Made by a program: the position numbers and the translations under genes
From: Amia ocellicauda
Lineage: Eukaryota; Chordata; Actinopteri; Amiiformes; Amiidae
Reading direction: 5' to 3'
NCBI RefSeq assembly: GCF_036373705.1
Contig: NC_089851.1
Location: forward strand, 23,453,470-23,517,469
DNA: 64,000 bases
The notes under the pieces: generated by a model
What the model was told of the DNA's origin: nothing
What the model saw: the letters and a program-made list of their open reading frames with translations, nothing else
The model's database searches: none
Part shown: piece after piece, positions 38,674 through 54,404 of the stretch
Numbering within the stretch: position 1 is the stretch's first letter
How the letters are laid out: the number at the start of each line of letters is the position of its first letter

Positions 38674-39817
38674 GACCGAGAAACTAGACGACAGACACAA
38701 ATACCAGCTCAATGAAAGGGTCTCTTTAGACATGTTTGACCAAATCCAATCACTCTCTCTATGGCAAACACTTCATTCATTCATCCAAACCAAGTAGTAA
38801 AGAACAACAAAAAAGAATTGAAATGAACTATATTTAACCAGCTCTGACATTTCCCTACACTCATAAAAATCCTTCTGTGTTTAGCCAGTCATTGATAAAT
38901 ATCCAGTAACTGCCTTCTAGACAATTAGGCATTAGAATGATTAATTTCAATGGCATTAAAACAACTTGAATCCACTTGTTGAAGAGTGTTTTCTCTTGGT
39001 GGGCTCAGAGTAGAAAACTGATGTTGTTGATCATCTAAAACTAGAGGTTTCTTTAATATCGGGCAGACAGTTGTGTGATAAATCTTCCTAAAGTAAGGAG
39101 GCACCACTATAGAAGACCAGTAATGGAATAAACTAGGTATTGGTGGTTGAAGACAATTGGGGATTGATTAGGTTCTTTAAAAAAATAAAACATACAAAAT
39201 GGGCTTAATGATCTGCTCTTCATTGTGACGGTTCTTGTTTTTTCTTACTGGGAAATGTAGTTCAATGTATTGCCCCCACACCACACAATTGTTCCAGATG
39301 TTGCATCCCTATGTTATAATGGTTTATTTTAATTAAATCAAAATATTTACTCTTCTGTCCACTAAAACGTGAACCACATCATAACCTTCCTTTTGTTTAA
39401 ATGGAATATATGTCTTCACAGTAATATATGAATCCATGTATTTGGATGTACAATAATAGTAAGGCTAATTGGTTATTTAGCATTTCTAAAGCACCAGCTT
39501 ACTTGTTAACACAATAATACATATTTGAGATTTCCCCCACAACCAGAATCGGTGGCATGCTTAATTTAAATTAGACACTCAACTTTGTGTATATGTATGC
39601 TGTTTTCTAAAGTAAACCACCAGCGGTACCAGTAACACATGCACATTCAAGGCGTCTGTCCCTGTGTAAGTGAATGCGAAGCGCGTCCTCGTCCAGGCTC
39701 AGTGTTTTTAGCGAGAGGGACTTGGCTTCTCTAGCGCAGTTATCGACTTGCAATGTCAGTTTCCCGGCCACACTCTCGCCATTCTGTATTGTTAATGATA
39801 ATCAGTCAACTACGTAC

Positions 39818-39960
39818 CCAGAGAAAACAAAAGCTCCCAAAAAGGCAACAGGACGCCGCTCCCCACCCTGCGCGCAGCACTACGGAGCGCTTTGACCCCC
39901 GAGCCCCCGCCCCGCGCGCCCATTGGCTGCTCGCGCGCTGACGCACCGGCCTCGTGCGAG
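39818..39960 (-). promoter_or_regulatory. MTRR promoter and putative non-coding exon 1
   Basis: A GC-rich, CpG-rich block in an otherwise AT-rich region. Reading the minus strand there is a CCAAT box (ATTGG at 39922-39926), a TGACGCA CRE/AP-1-like word at 39939-39945 and CCCGCCCC GC-box sequence near 39906. A donor-like GTACGT begins at 39817 on the minus strand, so exon 1 could run from about 39900 to 39818 and splice to the acceptor before 38683. The transcription start is not fixed by the sequence. Confidence 0.5.
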
Positions 39961-40059
39961 GCGTTATCGGCGCGCGGCACCGGGGCTCAGATAGCGCGCG
40001 CTGCGGCGGCGTCACCGGGATTCGCAGAAATTGCGTCAGAAAGTGCCGTCAGAAGTTCC

Positions 40060-40320
40060 AGCATAAGTGCACTACAAAGTGCAAGAATACAGTTCAGTAC
40101 AGGGCATCAAACATTACACCTGCAAATTTACATTCAACAGAGCAATTCAAAATATAATACATTTTACAACTTCCAATTTACACAGGCAAGTACAGTGAGG
40201 TCCTACATCCTGGAGCAAGGAGGAAATCAAAAAACGCAAGAAGCATACTAAAACTGTGAAGTTCTATCTAACTGGGATTAAAAGGACTAATATTACAAGT
40301 ACTGTCTGAAAAGATGTGAA
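40060..40320 (-). mobile_element. L2-like LINE 3' UTR fragment between MTRR and CCT5 promoters
   Basis: About 260 bp matching the 3' UTR of the L2-like copies. It shares AATACATTTTACAA, the TACAGTGAGGTCCTACATCC block and the ATATTACAAGTACTGTCTGA block with 59.9-60.2 kb, and parts of 5.55-5.85 kb. It has no coding part. The terminal stem-loop that ends the other copies is missing or altered. Confidence 0.75.
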
Positions 40321-41110
40321 ATAATAGATACAAATCCACATGTTGCGGATTAATAAACAGCCCCTTTTTGTATTCTAGGCTAAAAACTTGCATAAGTCAA
40401 ATATTGTAATTAATATTGTTCACTTTGTTTAAAGCACAATTAAGTGTTACCACAGCTTGTACATATTGCAGGTGTAGTGTAGCATATACTTGATTTGGTA
40501 GGACGCATTTAAAGTTGTTCAAATGGCTGGGTTTTGTAGGTACAAGCAATGCTAGTGTTAAAATACTAGGACGGAACATTTACATTTCAGTTAAGGGGTT
40601 CATAAAACAATGTTTACATGCAACTCGTCTGACACACGCTATTGTACATGACAACTTCATTGACTGTGTCCATAACTACTTTTAACCCCACAGTAACAAT
40701 AGTATTTTGTAAAATACTAGTATTGAATACATCTGTATTCTAAAAATAAGCCCTGCATCAAACTGCTGCTGGCAAGGGCAACAGGTCTGGCATGATCAGG
40801 TGCTTTGCTAAATCAATGTAATTCAGTATTTTCTTACTTGTGATTCAAATGATCACATGTGTTATACACATGTAGATACCGTGCAGCAGTGTCGTGGGCA
40901 GCACTGCTCTGTGTTGTTCCGTGTTGCTACAGCGCCGCACAGCCTGCTGCACTCGCGAGAGCGGGGCATACCATTTTCAATAAACTACTTCGCAGAATAA
41001 GGTCTCTTTTTTACCATTCATTATTTGTTATAGAATTAAACATTCAACTTAAATATGTACTACATGTAATACAATTTTATCTGACAGTGTTCGATACAAT
41101 AATTAAAATA
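40321..41110. other. Non-coding interval upstream of CCT5
   Basis: Mostly AT-rich, with a GC-richer stretch at about 40880-40970. No gene is seen; the plus frame 40859-41122 shows no family match. It could hold distal promoter sequence for CCT5. Confidence 0.4.
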
Positions 41111-41166
41111 AAACGTACGTGATTCCTTTCAGCTATAAGTGGTATCGCCTCTCCACCCCTGGACTC

Positions 41167-41174
41167 TTCCAGAA
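41167..41174. promoter_or_regulatory. Heat-shock-element-like palindrome in the CCT5 promoter
   Basis: TTCCAGAA, a perfect TTCnnGAA core, lies 115 bp upstream of the CCT5 start codon in a locally GC-rich stretch. CCT subunit genes are reported targets of HSF1, so the position makes sense. A full element needs a third nGAAn unit, and none with correct 5-bp spacing is clear here, so this is a candidate only. Confidence 0.35.
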
Positions 41175-41288
41175 CTTACCGGCAGTTGCGCACGCCGAGG
41201 TCCCGAGGAGAGGCTACTGTTTGTCCGCCTTAAAGCGCACTTTCATCGAGGTTCTGCGGGAAAAAGGCAGCAAACCTCCGCTTACAGC

Positions 41289-45688
<4,400 letters not shown>

Positions 45689-45833
45689 TGTGGATACGAC
45701 AGCTGTGAGGCTTGTCTGGAGACATCTTGGTCTCAAAGCACTTCAGAAGAAAATGTCCAGACGTTTAGTACAGTTATTTATTATTTGATGCTACAATGTC
45801 CTTGCGAAGAACTGTAATTGTACTGACTTCATT

Positions 45834-45839
45834 AATAAA
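45834..45839 (+). terminator. CCT5 polyadenylation signal
   Basis: AATAAA 146 nt after the CCT5 stop codon, followed about 20 nt later by a T-rich stretch. Cleavage is expected at about 45855. Confidence 0.7.
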
Positions 45840-45873
45840 AAGGTCTGTCACAATATTTTTTCTGACTTTTTTT

Positions 45874-45879
45874 TTTATT
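45874..45879 (-). terminator. Candidate CMBL polyadenylation signal
   Basis: TTTATT on the plus strand is AATAAA for CMBL, 212 nt past its stop. It sits only 35 nt beyond the CCT5 signal, so the two convergent transcripts would end almost back to back. A nearer minus-strand signal was not seen. Confidence 0.4.
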
Positions 45880-46090
45880 GAATGGAAAATCTTCAAACTG
45901 TTGTTGATCCGAATTAACCCTTCAGTCAGAATTTACAAATTTGTGAATACATTCTTACACGTATGAAATAGAAACTAGTGAAATGTTTAATACCCTTTCA
46001 CTCCCCCAATATTAGTATGTTAGTTAACTTGAATGGAATTAAATGGGTTAATAGCATTAATGATGAGTGTCAATTTTTTTTTTTTTTTAA

Positions 46091-48213
46091 TTAAATGTAT
46101 TTGTTCAACCAATTAATCATGTCCTTTCTGGCCTCTTCAATGATGGGTTTGTCTTTCGGATTTATATCTCCCCTCTTGCGGTGTACAAATCCATGGGTTT
46201 GGCTGGGGAAAATCTTGACTTTAAAATCCACTGTACAGTGCTCTTGAAGTTTCTTCTCCAGGGTGGCCACCTTTGTATTGAAAAAAGATAAAATGTATAG
46301 ATGTGTGTTTACATATAGACATGTTGGGGGGAGGCCGACTGGCATCATTCCAGCTTCCTTTTCACCCCAATTTGAGTTCCTCCTTGTATTTTCCTCATAG
46401 TCAATGTCCATTTCACAGATGTACACAGTAAACTGACCTTTTGTAGTTTGGGCCAACAAAAGTTAAGTTCCAGAAAAGTTTAACAACCTACTGAACCAAG
46501 TTAATGTTTTATGAAGTCTGCTTAATGTATTAAAGTTATACCAGTTTTTTATCCAAACCTACAGCACTTTTAAAATTCTTAAAATTAAAGTAATTTGTGA
46601 CTAGAAGAGATTCTTACGTTTGGTTAAGAGCTCCTTAAATTCTGTTAAGTCTTAAGGTGGGAGTGTGTATACATGCTATTCATTCATTTTTTTAAATCTT
46701 TACTTACCTGGTCAAGTGGAATAACGTGGTCATTTTCTGCAAAAATGAAAAATGTGGGGCTGTGTAATTTATACCGGTCTTCTGTCTCTCGGACTATTCC
46801 TATAAGCAAAACCAAAAACCTCAATTACAGATTAAATTAAGTAAAATCAAATTAAACCATCCACTTGATTTCACACCTCACCATAAACAGAAACACCAGC
46901 TTTGAGCTCAGGGTAATTCAGGATCAAGTGGTGTGTGGCAACTCCACCCCAGCAAAACCCTACAACTGCTATCCTCTTCGCACCACAGCTTCCCTTCAGA
47001 TACTTAAGAACTGCATCGGCCTCTCTGAAACAACAATGAATTGGGTGAGAATAATTTCTTCTAATGATTCTATTCAAAACAAAGAATAGCAAAATTCCTT
47101 GGACTTCAAGCTCCTAGGAAACTATATATAACGAGGAGTTTCTAAAGAATAAGATCAGATTTATTTACAACATCTGAATTGTATGTTTAATGGAGCCTGC
47201 TCCATAGTTGCAGAGCACATTACATAAGATTAAGCATATTGCTGGCCTTCAGTATAATTAACAATGCATAGCTTAGGTCTTACTGTGAACTCTTCAGTTA
47301 GACATAAGCCATTATCTGCAACAATGGTGGACTGACTCCTTTTAATCAGTGTGTTTAATGTATCTGAATGTCTCTTGCCATGGTATACAGGTTTCATATA
47401 TATTATTAATGACGGGTTAATCTAGTCATGACTGGGCTTCTAAAAATACGTAATTACTGATTAAACACATCCAGACACTACTTTGATTTACTTATTTTTT
47501 AGAATGCAAATGTATGTAATATGATTTTTACAAAATTGTACTGAACCTATTTATGTTGGTTGGCTTCCTGTCTTGAAGCCACTCTTGAAATGTTGACCAA
47601 TCATCAGTAGGTCTCCAAGGTTCTTTGCCAACATAGAAATCTGGGCAGATTGCTCTGGGAATAGGCAGGAGAACAGTAACAAACCAGTGTAACTAGGAAG
47701 CATGGTGAAGCATTAGATTAGAAACTTAGACTATATATAGTTTTATTTAACAGCTGTACAAGAACATGGTGTTTTAATATGAAAATAAATAAAACTATGA
47801 TTAGAATACAAATACAAATCACTGTTAAAGAAATGGTAGTTTATTCTACTTTTTTGGAGAGGTAAGGTTAAATTATAATGCAATAAATCCAACCAACACC
47901 AAGGCACAAGTTTCTGTCCTGGTAGGTAACTTCTAATTTGTAAACGTAATCATGATTATAATAGTCACACATTCTGAAAACAAAAGGAAGATACTGACAT
48001 ATATCCATGAGATGCAAGCAGATCTGCCATATATCTGGTGTTGGGAAGCTGCCACCCATAAATGTCCTGAATGACTATGACGGCCTTGTCTGTGCCAGAT
48101 GTTGGCTTGGTCACATATGCTTGGATGTGCTCAATCTGCACCTCTTCTCCCAGACCCCTGTAGTCCATCTTGTCCCCAATGTCGCAGGGGCAAGGTTTAG
48201 CCTCGTTTGCCAT
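46091..48213 (-). CDS. cmbl: Carboxymethylenebutenolidase homologue (CMBL), 5 coding exons, complete
   Basis: A dienelactone-hydrolase-family alpha/beta hydrolase of the cytosol. The human enzyme hydrolyses cyclic ester prodrugs such as olmesartan medoxomil; the physiological substrate is uncertain. Exons in transcript order: 47999-48213, 47547-47654, 46882-47024, 46708-46799, 46091-46270. All are GT-AG, and the phases close to 245 residues as in human. The catalytic triad is intact: Cys132 in VVGFCWGG, Asp179 in FAENDHVI and His212 in [10 protein letters not shown]. Other family text includes [11 protein letters not shown] at the N-terminus and [13 protein letters not shown]. The ATG at 48213 lies directly after an acceptor (TTTTCAAG), so the upstream exon is non-coding, with a donor at 48809-48808. 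The intron between non-coding exon 1 and this exon (48214-48809) holds nothing else recognised. Confidence 0.96.
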
Positions 48214-48809
48214 CTTGAAAATGAAGCACAGCCATCAATGTAAGCATGTTCTGCATTCGTGTATAGATCCCCGTCCATGCAGTCTAGCAGTGTTTTAAGT
48301 TAACTAATTAAAATGTTGAATAAAGAATATATACAAGTGTGGGTCACATGGTGTCAAATAACTGCATTTTTACTGGAACCTCAATACATGTACAAATACA
48401 CGGACTTCCACAGTCGGGCATTTAAAAGGGATTGAAACACTCATCAGTAACCATTTAAAAAGTTCAGTGAGTTCTGAAATAAAAAGTAAGGAAACCTATA
48501 ATCTACATGTTTTAGGTGTAGAAATCTGCACAGCTATGATATTTGATCAGGACACCCCCAGCCTGGCACTGTGCTCAGGGCGCAAGGAAACTTTTCTGTT
48601 ACGCAACACTTAGTCATGACGATGCACTTATTACAAATTATATACAATGAGCAGCCACATGGTTGTACTTAGGTATTTAAATAACACGTTAAGCTTTGCA
48701 CACCGCAGTCGTATTGATTTGGAAGATCTAACTGAAAACGGCAGGATGATGGCGAATATATCATGCACACGAAATACAACTTGCACACAACACATGCACA
48801 CTCGCTCAC

Positions 48810-48990
48810 CTTGGCCTCAGTCTCTCCGCTGTCCGTCCTGCGCGGCTCGCTGGCTCGGCCGCAGCGCACGTTTCCACACCTCTGCGCGGCTCTGCGCGGC
48901 TCCGCCAATGAAACCGGCGCATTCGCGCACATCTGCGCTGCTTCGCCAATGGGATCGCTGAGAGTCAGCAGGTCTGCACTGATCTGCACG
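48810..48990 (-). promoter_or_regulatory. CMBL promoter and non-coding first exon
   Basis: A CpG-rich block on the 5' side of CMBL. A consensus donor (GTGAGC on the minus strand, next to position 48810) marks the end of a non-coding exon 1 that begins somewhere near 48880-48900. Two CCAAT words on the plus strand (48905-48909 and 48946-48950), spaced 41 bp, read as inverted CCAAT boxes for CMBL and suggest NF-Y binding. No TATA box is evident, as usual for a housekeeping gene. Confidence 0.55.
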
Positions 48991-49200
48991 ACAATATGCG
49001 CCACAAGAACGCGCCCTATGCGCTGCGCAGCGCGACGCAGCTGTGGATTTCAAAGCTACACAATGACGATGCCATGTTTTCGCATTTTACAATTTCAAAA
49101 TATAAAGACAGACACATGATTTCCATTAAATTATTAATTTTTTATTAAATTAAATTAATTAATTATTAAATCGTATTGCTTTTCAGTGATACACCTGCTA

Positions 49201-49344
<144 letters not shown>

Positions 49345-49529
49345 CTAGCCCTAAAGTCAGGGATTACAATTGAATTTGTTTTTTGTTAGCGGATACATTG
49401 ATTCGTAACATTTTGACGTTCTGTTGGACGCTTTGTAAATAATTACCCCTCCCTTTGTTCCATTTAAGATTTGTTTCAACATTGGAAATTATTCGACCTG
49501 TATTATTTTTAAACGCTGTTTTAAACTGC

Positions 49530-51114
49530 ACATTTTTCTTAAATCAGCATCTCTACATGTATGGCAGCCATTCCATTCCAGTGTCTGTTGAATTGCAACA
49601 CAGGCACAGCTCCTTCTACTGAATGAGCTACTGATTAGGTCATCACCTGAACCAAATCTTATTAAACAAGGAAAAGTATAAAAACCACTGCTGTGGTCAT
49701 CACTATCCTCTTGCAATAGGACCAGCTGGATGGCAAGAACAGTGCTAGTAGTACCTCAAAAGTAATTGGAATCAAAAAATAACTGTTGACCATACCAAAA
49801 GAGTTGAAAAGGAAAGTTTTTAGAGAGGAAAAGAAGGGATCAATTCTGGCTTTACTGGCAGAGGGATACAGTGAGCGTTGGGTTGCTTCCTCCTTCCAGT
49901 TTCAAAGACGGTGGTTCATAAGAACAAGGTCAAGCAGCAGACATTGGGGACAACAAAGCTACAGACCGGCAGAGGGCAAAAAGGACACTCCACTGACCGG
50001 GATGACCGCCAACTCATTCGAATGTCACTCAACAACCGTAGGATGACATCAAGTGACCTACAAAAAGAATGGCAAACGGCAGCAGGGGTAAAGTGCACGG
50101 CGAGGACGGTTCGAAACAGGCTCGTAGGGGCAGGGCTGAAGTCGTGCAAAGCTCATCCATCAATGAGAAGCAATGAAGAGCCAGGCTGAGGTTTGCAAAA
50201 GACCACAAGGATTGGACCGTAGAGGACTGGAGTAAGGTCATCTTCTCTGAGTCTAATTTTCAGCTTTGCCCAACACCTGGTCGTCTAATGGTTAGACGGA
50301 GACATGGAGAGGCCTACAAGCCACAGTGTCTTGCACCCACTGTGAAATTGGGTGGAAGACCAATGATGATCTGGGGGTGCTTCAGCAAGGCTGGAAACCG
50401 GCAGATTTGTCTTTGTGAAGGACGCATGAATCAAGCCACGTACAAGGTTGTCCTGGAAGAAAACTTGCTTCCTTCTGCTCTGACAATGTTCCCCAACTCT
50501 GAGGATTGTTTTTTCCAGCAGGACAATGCTCCATGTCACACAGCCAGGTCAATCAAGTTGTGGATGGGGGACCACCAGATCAAGACCCTGTCATTGCCAG
50601 CCCAATCTCCAGACCTGAACCCCATTGAAAGCCTCTGGAATTTGATCAAGAGGAAGATGGATGGTCACAAGCCATCAAACAAAGCTGAGCTGCATGAATT
50701 TGTGCACCAGGAGTGGCATGAAGTCACCCAACATCAATGTGAAAGACTGGTGGAGAGCATGCCAAGACGCATGAAAGCTGTGATTGAAAATCAGAGTTAA
50801 TCCACCAAATATTGATTTCTGAACTCTTCCCAAGTTAAAACATTGGTATTGTTTAAAAATGAATATGGACTTATTTTCTTTGGATTATTCGAAGTCTGAC
50901 AACACTGCATCTTTTCTGTAATTTTGACCAGTTGTCATTTTCTGCAAATAAATGCTCTAAATTACTATTTTTATTTGGAATTTGGGAGAAATGTTGTCAG
51001 TAGTTTATAGAAGAAAAGAAAAATGTTGATTTTACCCAAACAAATACCTATAAATAGTTAAACCAGAGAAACTGATAATTTTGCAATGATCTCTTAATTT
51101 TTTCCAGAGCTGTA
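49530..51114 (+). mobile_element. Tc1-like DD34E transposon, decayed
   Basis: The plus-strand transposase is split across frames. 49786-50046 starts MTIPKELKRKVF, 49878-50189 continues with a KEWQTAAGVKCTARTVRNRL block, and 50288-50800 holds the catalytic end with FFQQDNAPCHTAR, 34 residues to the Glu of [11 protein letters not shown], and the SMPRRMKAVIENQ C-terminus. The first catalytic Asp seems lost: the frame reads VIFSESNF near 50240 where the family usually has SDES. The right end is AT-rich and finishes CCAGAGCTGTA at 51114. I could not find the matching left TIR, so the left boundary is a guess from an upstream stretch (about 49530) that resembles element 5' UTR. The right end abuts the DD36E insertion at 51117. 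Confidence 0.75.
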
Positions 51115-51116
51115 TA

Positions 51117-52337
51117 TACACTCACCTAAAGGATTATTAGGAACACCATACTAATACTGTGTTTGACCCCCTTTCGCCTTCAGAACTGCCTTAATTCTAC
51201 GTGGCATTGAACAAGGTGCTGAAAGCATTCTTTAGAAATGTTGGCCCATATTGATAGGATAGCATCTTGCAGTTGATGGAGATTTGTGGGATGCACATCC
51301 AGGGCACGAAGCTCCCGTTCCACCACATCCCAAAGATGCTCTATTGGGTTGAGATCTGGTGATTGTGGGGGCCAGTTTAGTACAGTGAACTCATTGTCAT
51401 GTTCAAGAAACCAATTTGAAATGATTGGACCTTTGTGACATGGTGCATTATCCTGCTGGAAGTAGCCATCAGAGGATGGGTACATGGTGGTCATAAAGGA
51501 ATGGACATGGTCAGAAACAATGCTCAGGTAGGCCGTGGCATTTAAACGATGCCCAATTGGCACTAAGGGGCCTAAAGTGTGCCAAGAAAACATCCCCCAC
51601 ACCATTACACCACCACCACCAGCCTGCACAGTGGTAACAAGGCATGATGGATCCATGTTCTCATTCTGTTTACGCCAAATTCTGACTCTACCATCTGAAT
51701 GTCTCAACAGAAATCGAGACTCATCAGACCAGGCAACATTTTTCCAGTCTTCAACTGTCCAATTTTGGTGAGCTTGTGCAAATTGTAGCCTCTTTTTCCT
51801 ATTTGTAGTGGAGATGAGTGGTACCCGGTGGGGTCTTCTGCTGTTGTAGCCCATCCGCCTCAAGGTTGTACGTGTTGTGGCTTCACAAATGCTTTGCTGC
51901 ATACCTCGGTTGTAACGAGTGGTTATTTCAGTCAAAGTTGCTCTTCTATCAGCTTGAATCAGTCGGCCCATTCTCCTCTGACCTCTAGCATCAACAAGGC
52001 ATTTTGGCCCACAGGACTGCCGCATACTGGATGTTTTTCCCTTTTCACACCATTCTTTGTAAACCCTAGAAATGGTTGTGCGTGAAAATCCCAGTAACTG
52101 AGCAGATTGTGAAATACTCAGACCGGCCCGTCTGGCACCAACAACCATGCCACGCTCAAAATTGCTTAAATCACCTTTCTTTCCCATTCAGACATTCAGT
52201 TTGGAGTTCAGGAGATTGTCTTGACCAGGACCACACCCCTAAATGCATTGAAGCAACTGCCATGTGATTGGTTGGTTAGATAATTGCATTAATTAGAAAT
52301 TGAACAGGTGTTCCTAATAATCCTTTAGGTGAGTGTA
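51117..52337 (-). mobile_element. Tc1/mariner DD36E transposon, copy A
   Basis: 1221 bp with TA duplications at 51115-51116 and 52338-52339. TIRs start TACACTCACCTAAAGGATTA and are about 30 bp, perfect at both ends. The transposase is on the minus strand at 51180-52187. Identical ends and high similarity to copy B at 57184-58395 show a recently active family. A DD36E catalytic spacing with short TIRs and a ~1.2 kb body fits the Incomer (IC) group of Tc1/mariner as I recall it. Confidence 0.93.
51180..52187 (-). pseudogene. DD36E transposase, copy A, nearly intact (335 residues)
   Basis: An uninterrupted frame from the MGKKGDLSNF start. It has an N-terminal paired-like helix-turn-helix (SISQSAQLLGFSRTTISRVY), then a second DNA-binding region. 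Catalytic acids: Asp in WSDESRF, Asp in FQQDNAPCH, and Glu in [11 protein letters not shown], with 36 residues between the last two. Close to the C-terminus a 4-bp deletion relative to copy B (plus-strand about 51213) shifts the frame, replacing the last ~20 residues with a short wrong tail. The catalytic core is whole, so activity is uncertain rather than excluded. Confidence 0.88.
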
Positions 52338-52339
52338 TA

Positions 52340-53846
52340 GTACTGTGCAAAAGGTTTAGACAGGTGTGAAAAAATGCTCTAAAGTAAGACATGTTAACAG
52401 ATTATATTGATTAATTAACTAAATGCAAAGTGAGTGAACAGAAGAAAAATCTACATCAAATCAATATTTGGTGAGACCACCATTTGCCTTCAAAACAGCA
52501 TCAATTCTTCTAGGTACACTTGCACACAGTTTCTGAAGGAACTCAGCAGGTAGGTCGGCCCAAACATCTTGGAGAACTAACCACAGTTCTGTGGATTTAG
52601 GCAGCCTCAGTTGCTTCTCTTTCCTCATGTAATCCCCGACAGACTCGATGATGTTGAGATCAGGGCTCTGTGGGGGCCATTACATTCCACTTCCAGGACT
52701 CCTTGTTCTTCTTTACGCTGAAGATAGATCTTAATGACTTTCGCTGTATGTTTGGGGTCTTGTCATGCTGCAGAGTAAGTTTGGTGCCAATCAGATGCCT
52801 CCCTGATGGTATTGCATGATGGATAAGTATCTGCCTGTACTTCTCAGCATTGAGGAGACCACTAATTCTGACCAAATCCCCATCTCCATTTGCAGAAATG
52901 CAGCCCCAAACTTGCAAGGAACTGCCACCATGATTCACTGTTGCCTGCAGACACTCATTCGTGTACCGCTCTCCAGCCCTTCATCCAACAAACTGCCTTC
53001 TGCTACAGCCAAATATTTCACACTTTGACTCATCAGTCCAGAGCACCTGCTGCCAGTTGTCTGCACCCCAGTTCCTGTGTTTTCATGCATAGTTGAGTTG
53101 TTTGTCTTGTTGCCACGTTGGAGGTATGGCTTTTTGGCCACAAGTGTTCCATGAAGGCCACTTCTGACCAGACGTCTCCAGACAGTAGATGGGTGTACCA
53201 GGGTCCCACTGTTTTCTGCCAATTCTGAGCTGATGGCACTGCTGGACATCTTCCGATTGAGAAGGGAAGTAAGCATGATGTGTCTTTCATCTGTTGCAGT
53301 ACGTTTCCTTGGCCGATCACTGCGTCTACGGTCATCAATGTTGCCCGTTTCTTTGTGCTTCTTCAAAAGATCTGGAAACCCCTGTCTGCCTTGAAATGTC
53401 TGCCTGGGAGAGACCTTGCTGATGCAGTATATACCGTGTGTCTTGTTGCTGTGCTCAGTCTTGCCATGGTGTAGGACTTTTGACAGTAAACTGTCTTCAG
53501 CAGCCTCACCTTGTTAGCTGAGTTTGGCTGATCCTCACCCAGTTTTATTCCTCCAACACAGCTGTTTCTGTTTCAGTTAATGATTGTGTTTCAACCTACA
53601 TATTGAATTGATGATCATTAGCACCTGTTTGGTATAATTGTTATACCTGACTATATGCCTACAACATCTCAGACTGTGCAAGTGTACCTAGAAGAATTGA
53701 TGTTGTTTGAAGGCAAAGGGTGGTCACACCAAATAAGGATTTGATGTAGATGTTTCTTCTGTTCACTCACTTTGCATTTAGTTAATTGATAACATTCTTA
53801 ATTTACAGCATTTTTTCACACCTGCCTAAAACTACTGCAAAGTACT
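52340..53846 (-). mobile_element. Tc1-like transposon, decayed, third family
   Basis: TIRs: left GTACTGTGCAAAAGGTTTAG; right the complement, ending GCAAAGTACT at 53846. The inner TIR block CAGGTGTGAAAAAATGCT is shared by both ends. Minus-strand transposase remnants: 52935-53366 (DERHIMLTSLLNRKMSSSAI, then STVWRRLVRSGLHG) and 52660-52938 (MNHGGSSLQVWGCISANGDG). The region that should hold the second catalytic Asp reads LQHDKTPNIQ, and the last Glu motif is lost. Multiple frameshifts. Its left TIR begins right at the edge of the DD36E copy A. Confidence 0.8.
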
Positions 53847-54404
53847 GTGTGGATACAGCATATTATATGTTTCCCCAAATCAAGGCAAGTCGAACCCAAA
53901 AATGACAATATGGTTCGGCCCATGAGTGGGGATGGCACAAAGTCGTTGCTTATGGATAACAATCCGGAAAACATTGCCATTGCTAAACTATTAGGCAATT
54001 GAATACATTTTGTACTAATACAATTTGAAAAATAAAAACATATTGGTCGGTCAGTTACAGCTATAATTGCAAAATATTCATTCAAAAACAAACAATCACA
54101 GCCTTTATAGTTAATTTCAAATTGTGACAATAAACAATATGAGCGTCGGACACAAGATGCGTGAGAGCTAACGGGTCTGCTTTCATTGCTGATGTCATTA
54201 TTTCCACTCGTCTTCTGATAGGAAGGTATTTTAACATATTTTGCAAAGTTGTTGTGTTAGATGCATATTCATCAATTACAAAGTATGAATTTGGGATAGA
54301 GACATGCGTTTGTAGTTGCTTAGTTGAGATTCTGCTGAAAAGAACCATGTGCGCTTTGTTTCCTTTGCGTCTTTGCTGGCGTTTGCGCCGGTTGAGATGG
54401 TAAA
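53847..54404. other. Spacer between Tc1 cluster and CR1-like LINE
   Basis: Mostly non-repetitive to the eye. A minus-strand frame (54082-54348, extendable upstream to about 54400 without a stop) has an ordinary protein-like composition, but I do not recognise its family. Confidence 0.4.

Noticed and set aside
38674..38733. Upstream Met (38733) as the MTRR start
   Set aside because: A good acceptor (GTCGTCTAG) lies between it and the FMN domain, at 38684, so the upstream part is intron.
39892..40251. 119-codon plus frame through the MTRR promoter and LINE tail
   Set aside because: It runs from GC-rich promoter DNA into a repeat 3' UTR, with no protein motif; an accidental frame.
48763..49119. 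118-codon plus frame and overlapping minus frames near the CMBL promoter
   Set aside because: CpG-rich DNA lacks stop codons in several frames at once; the sequence is explained as promoter and non-coding exon 1.
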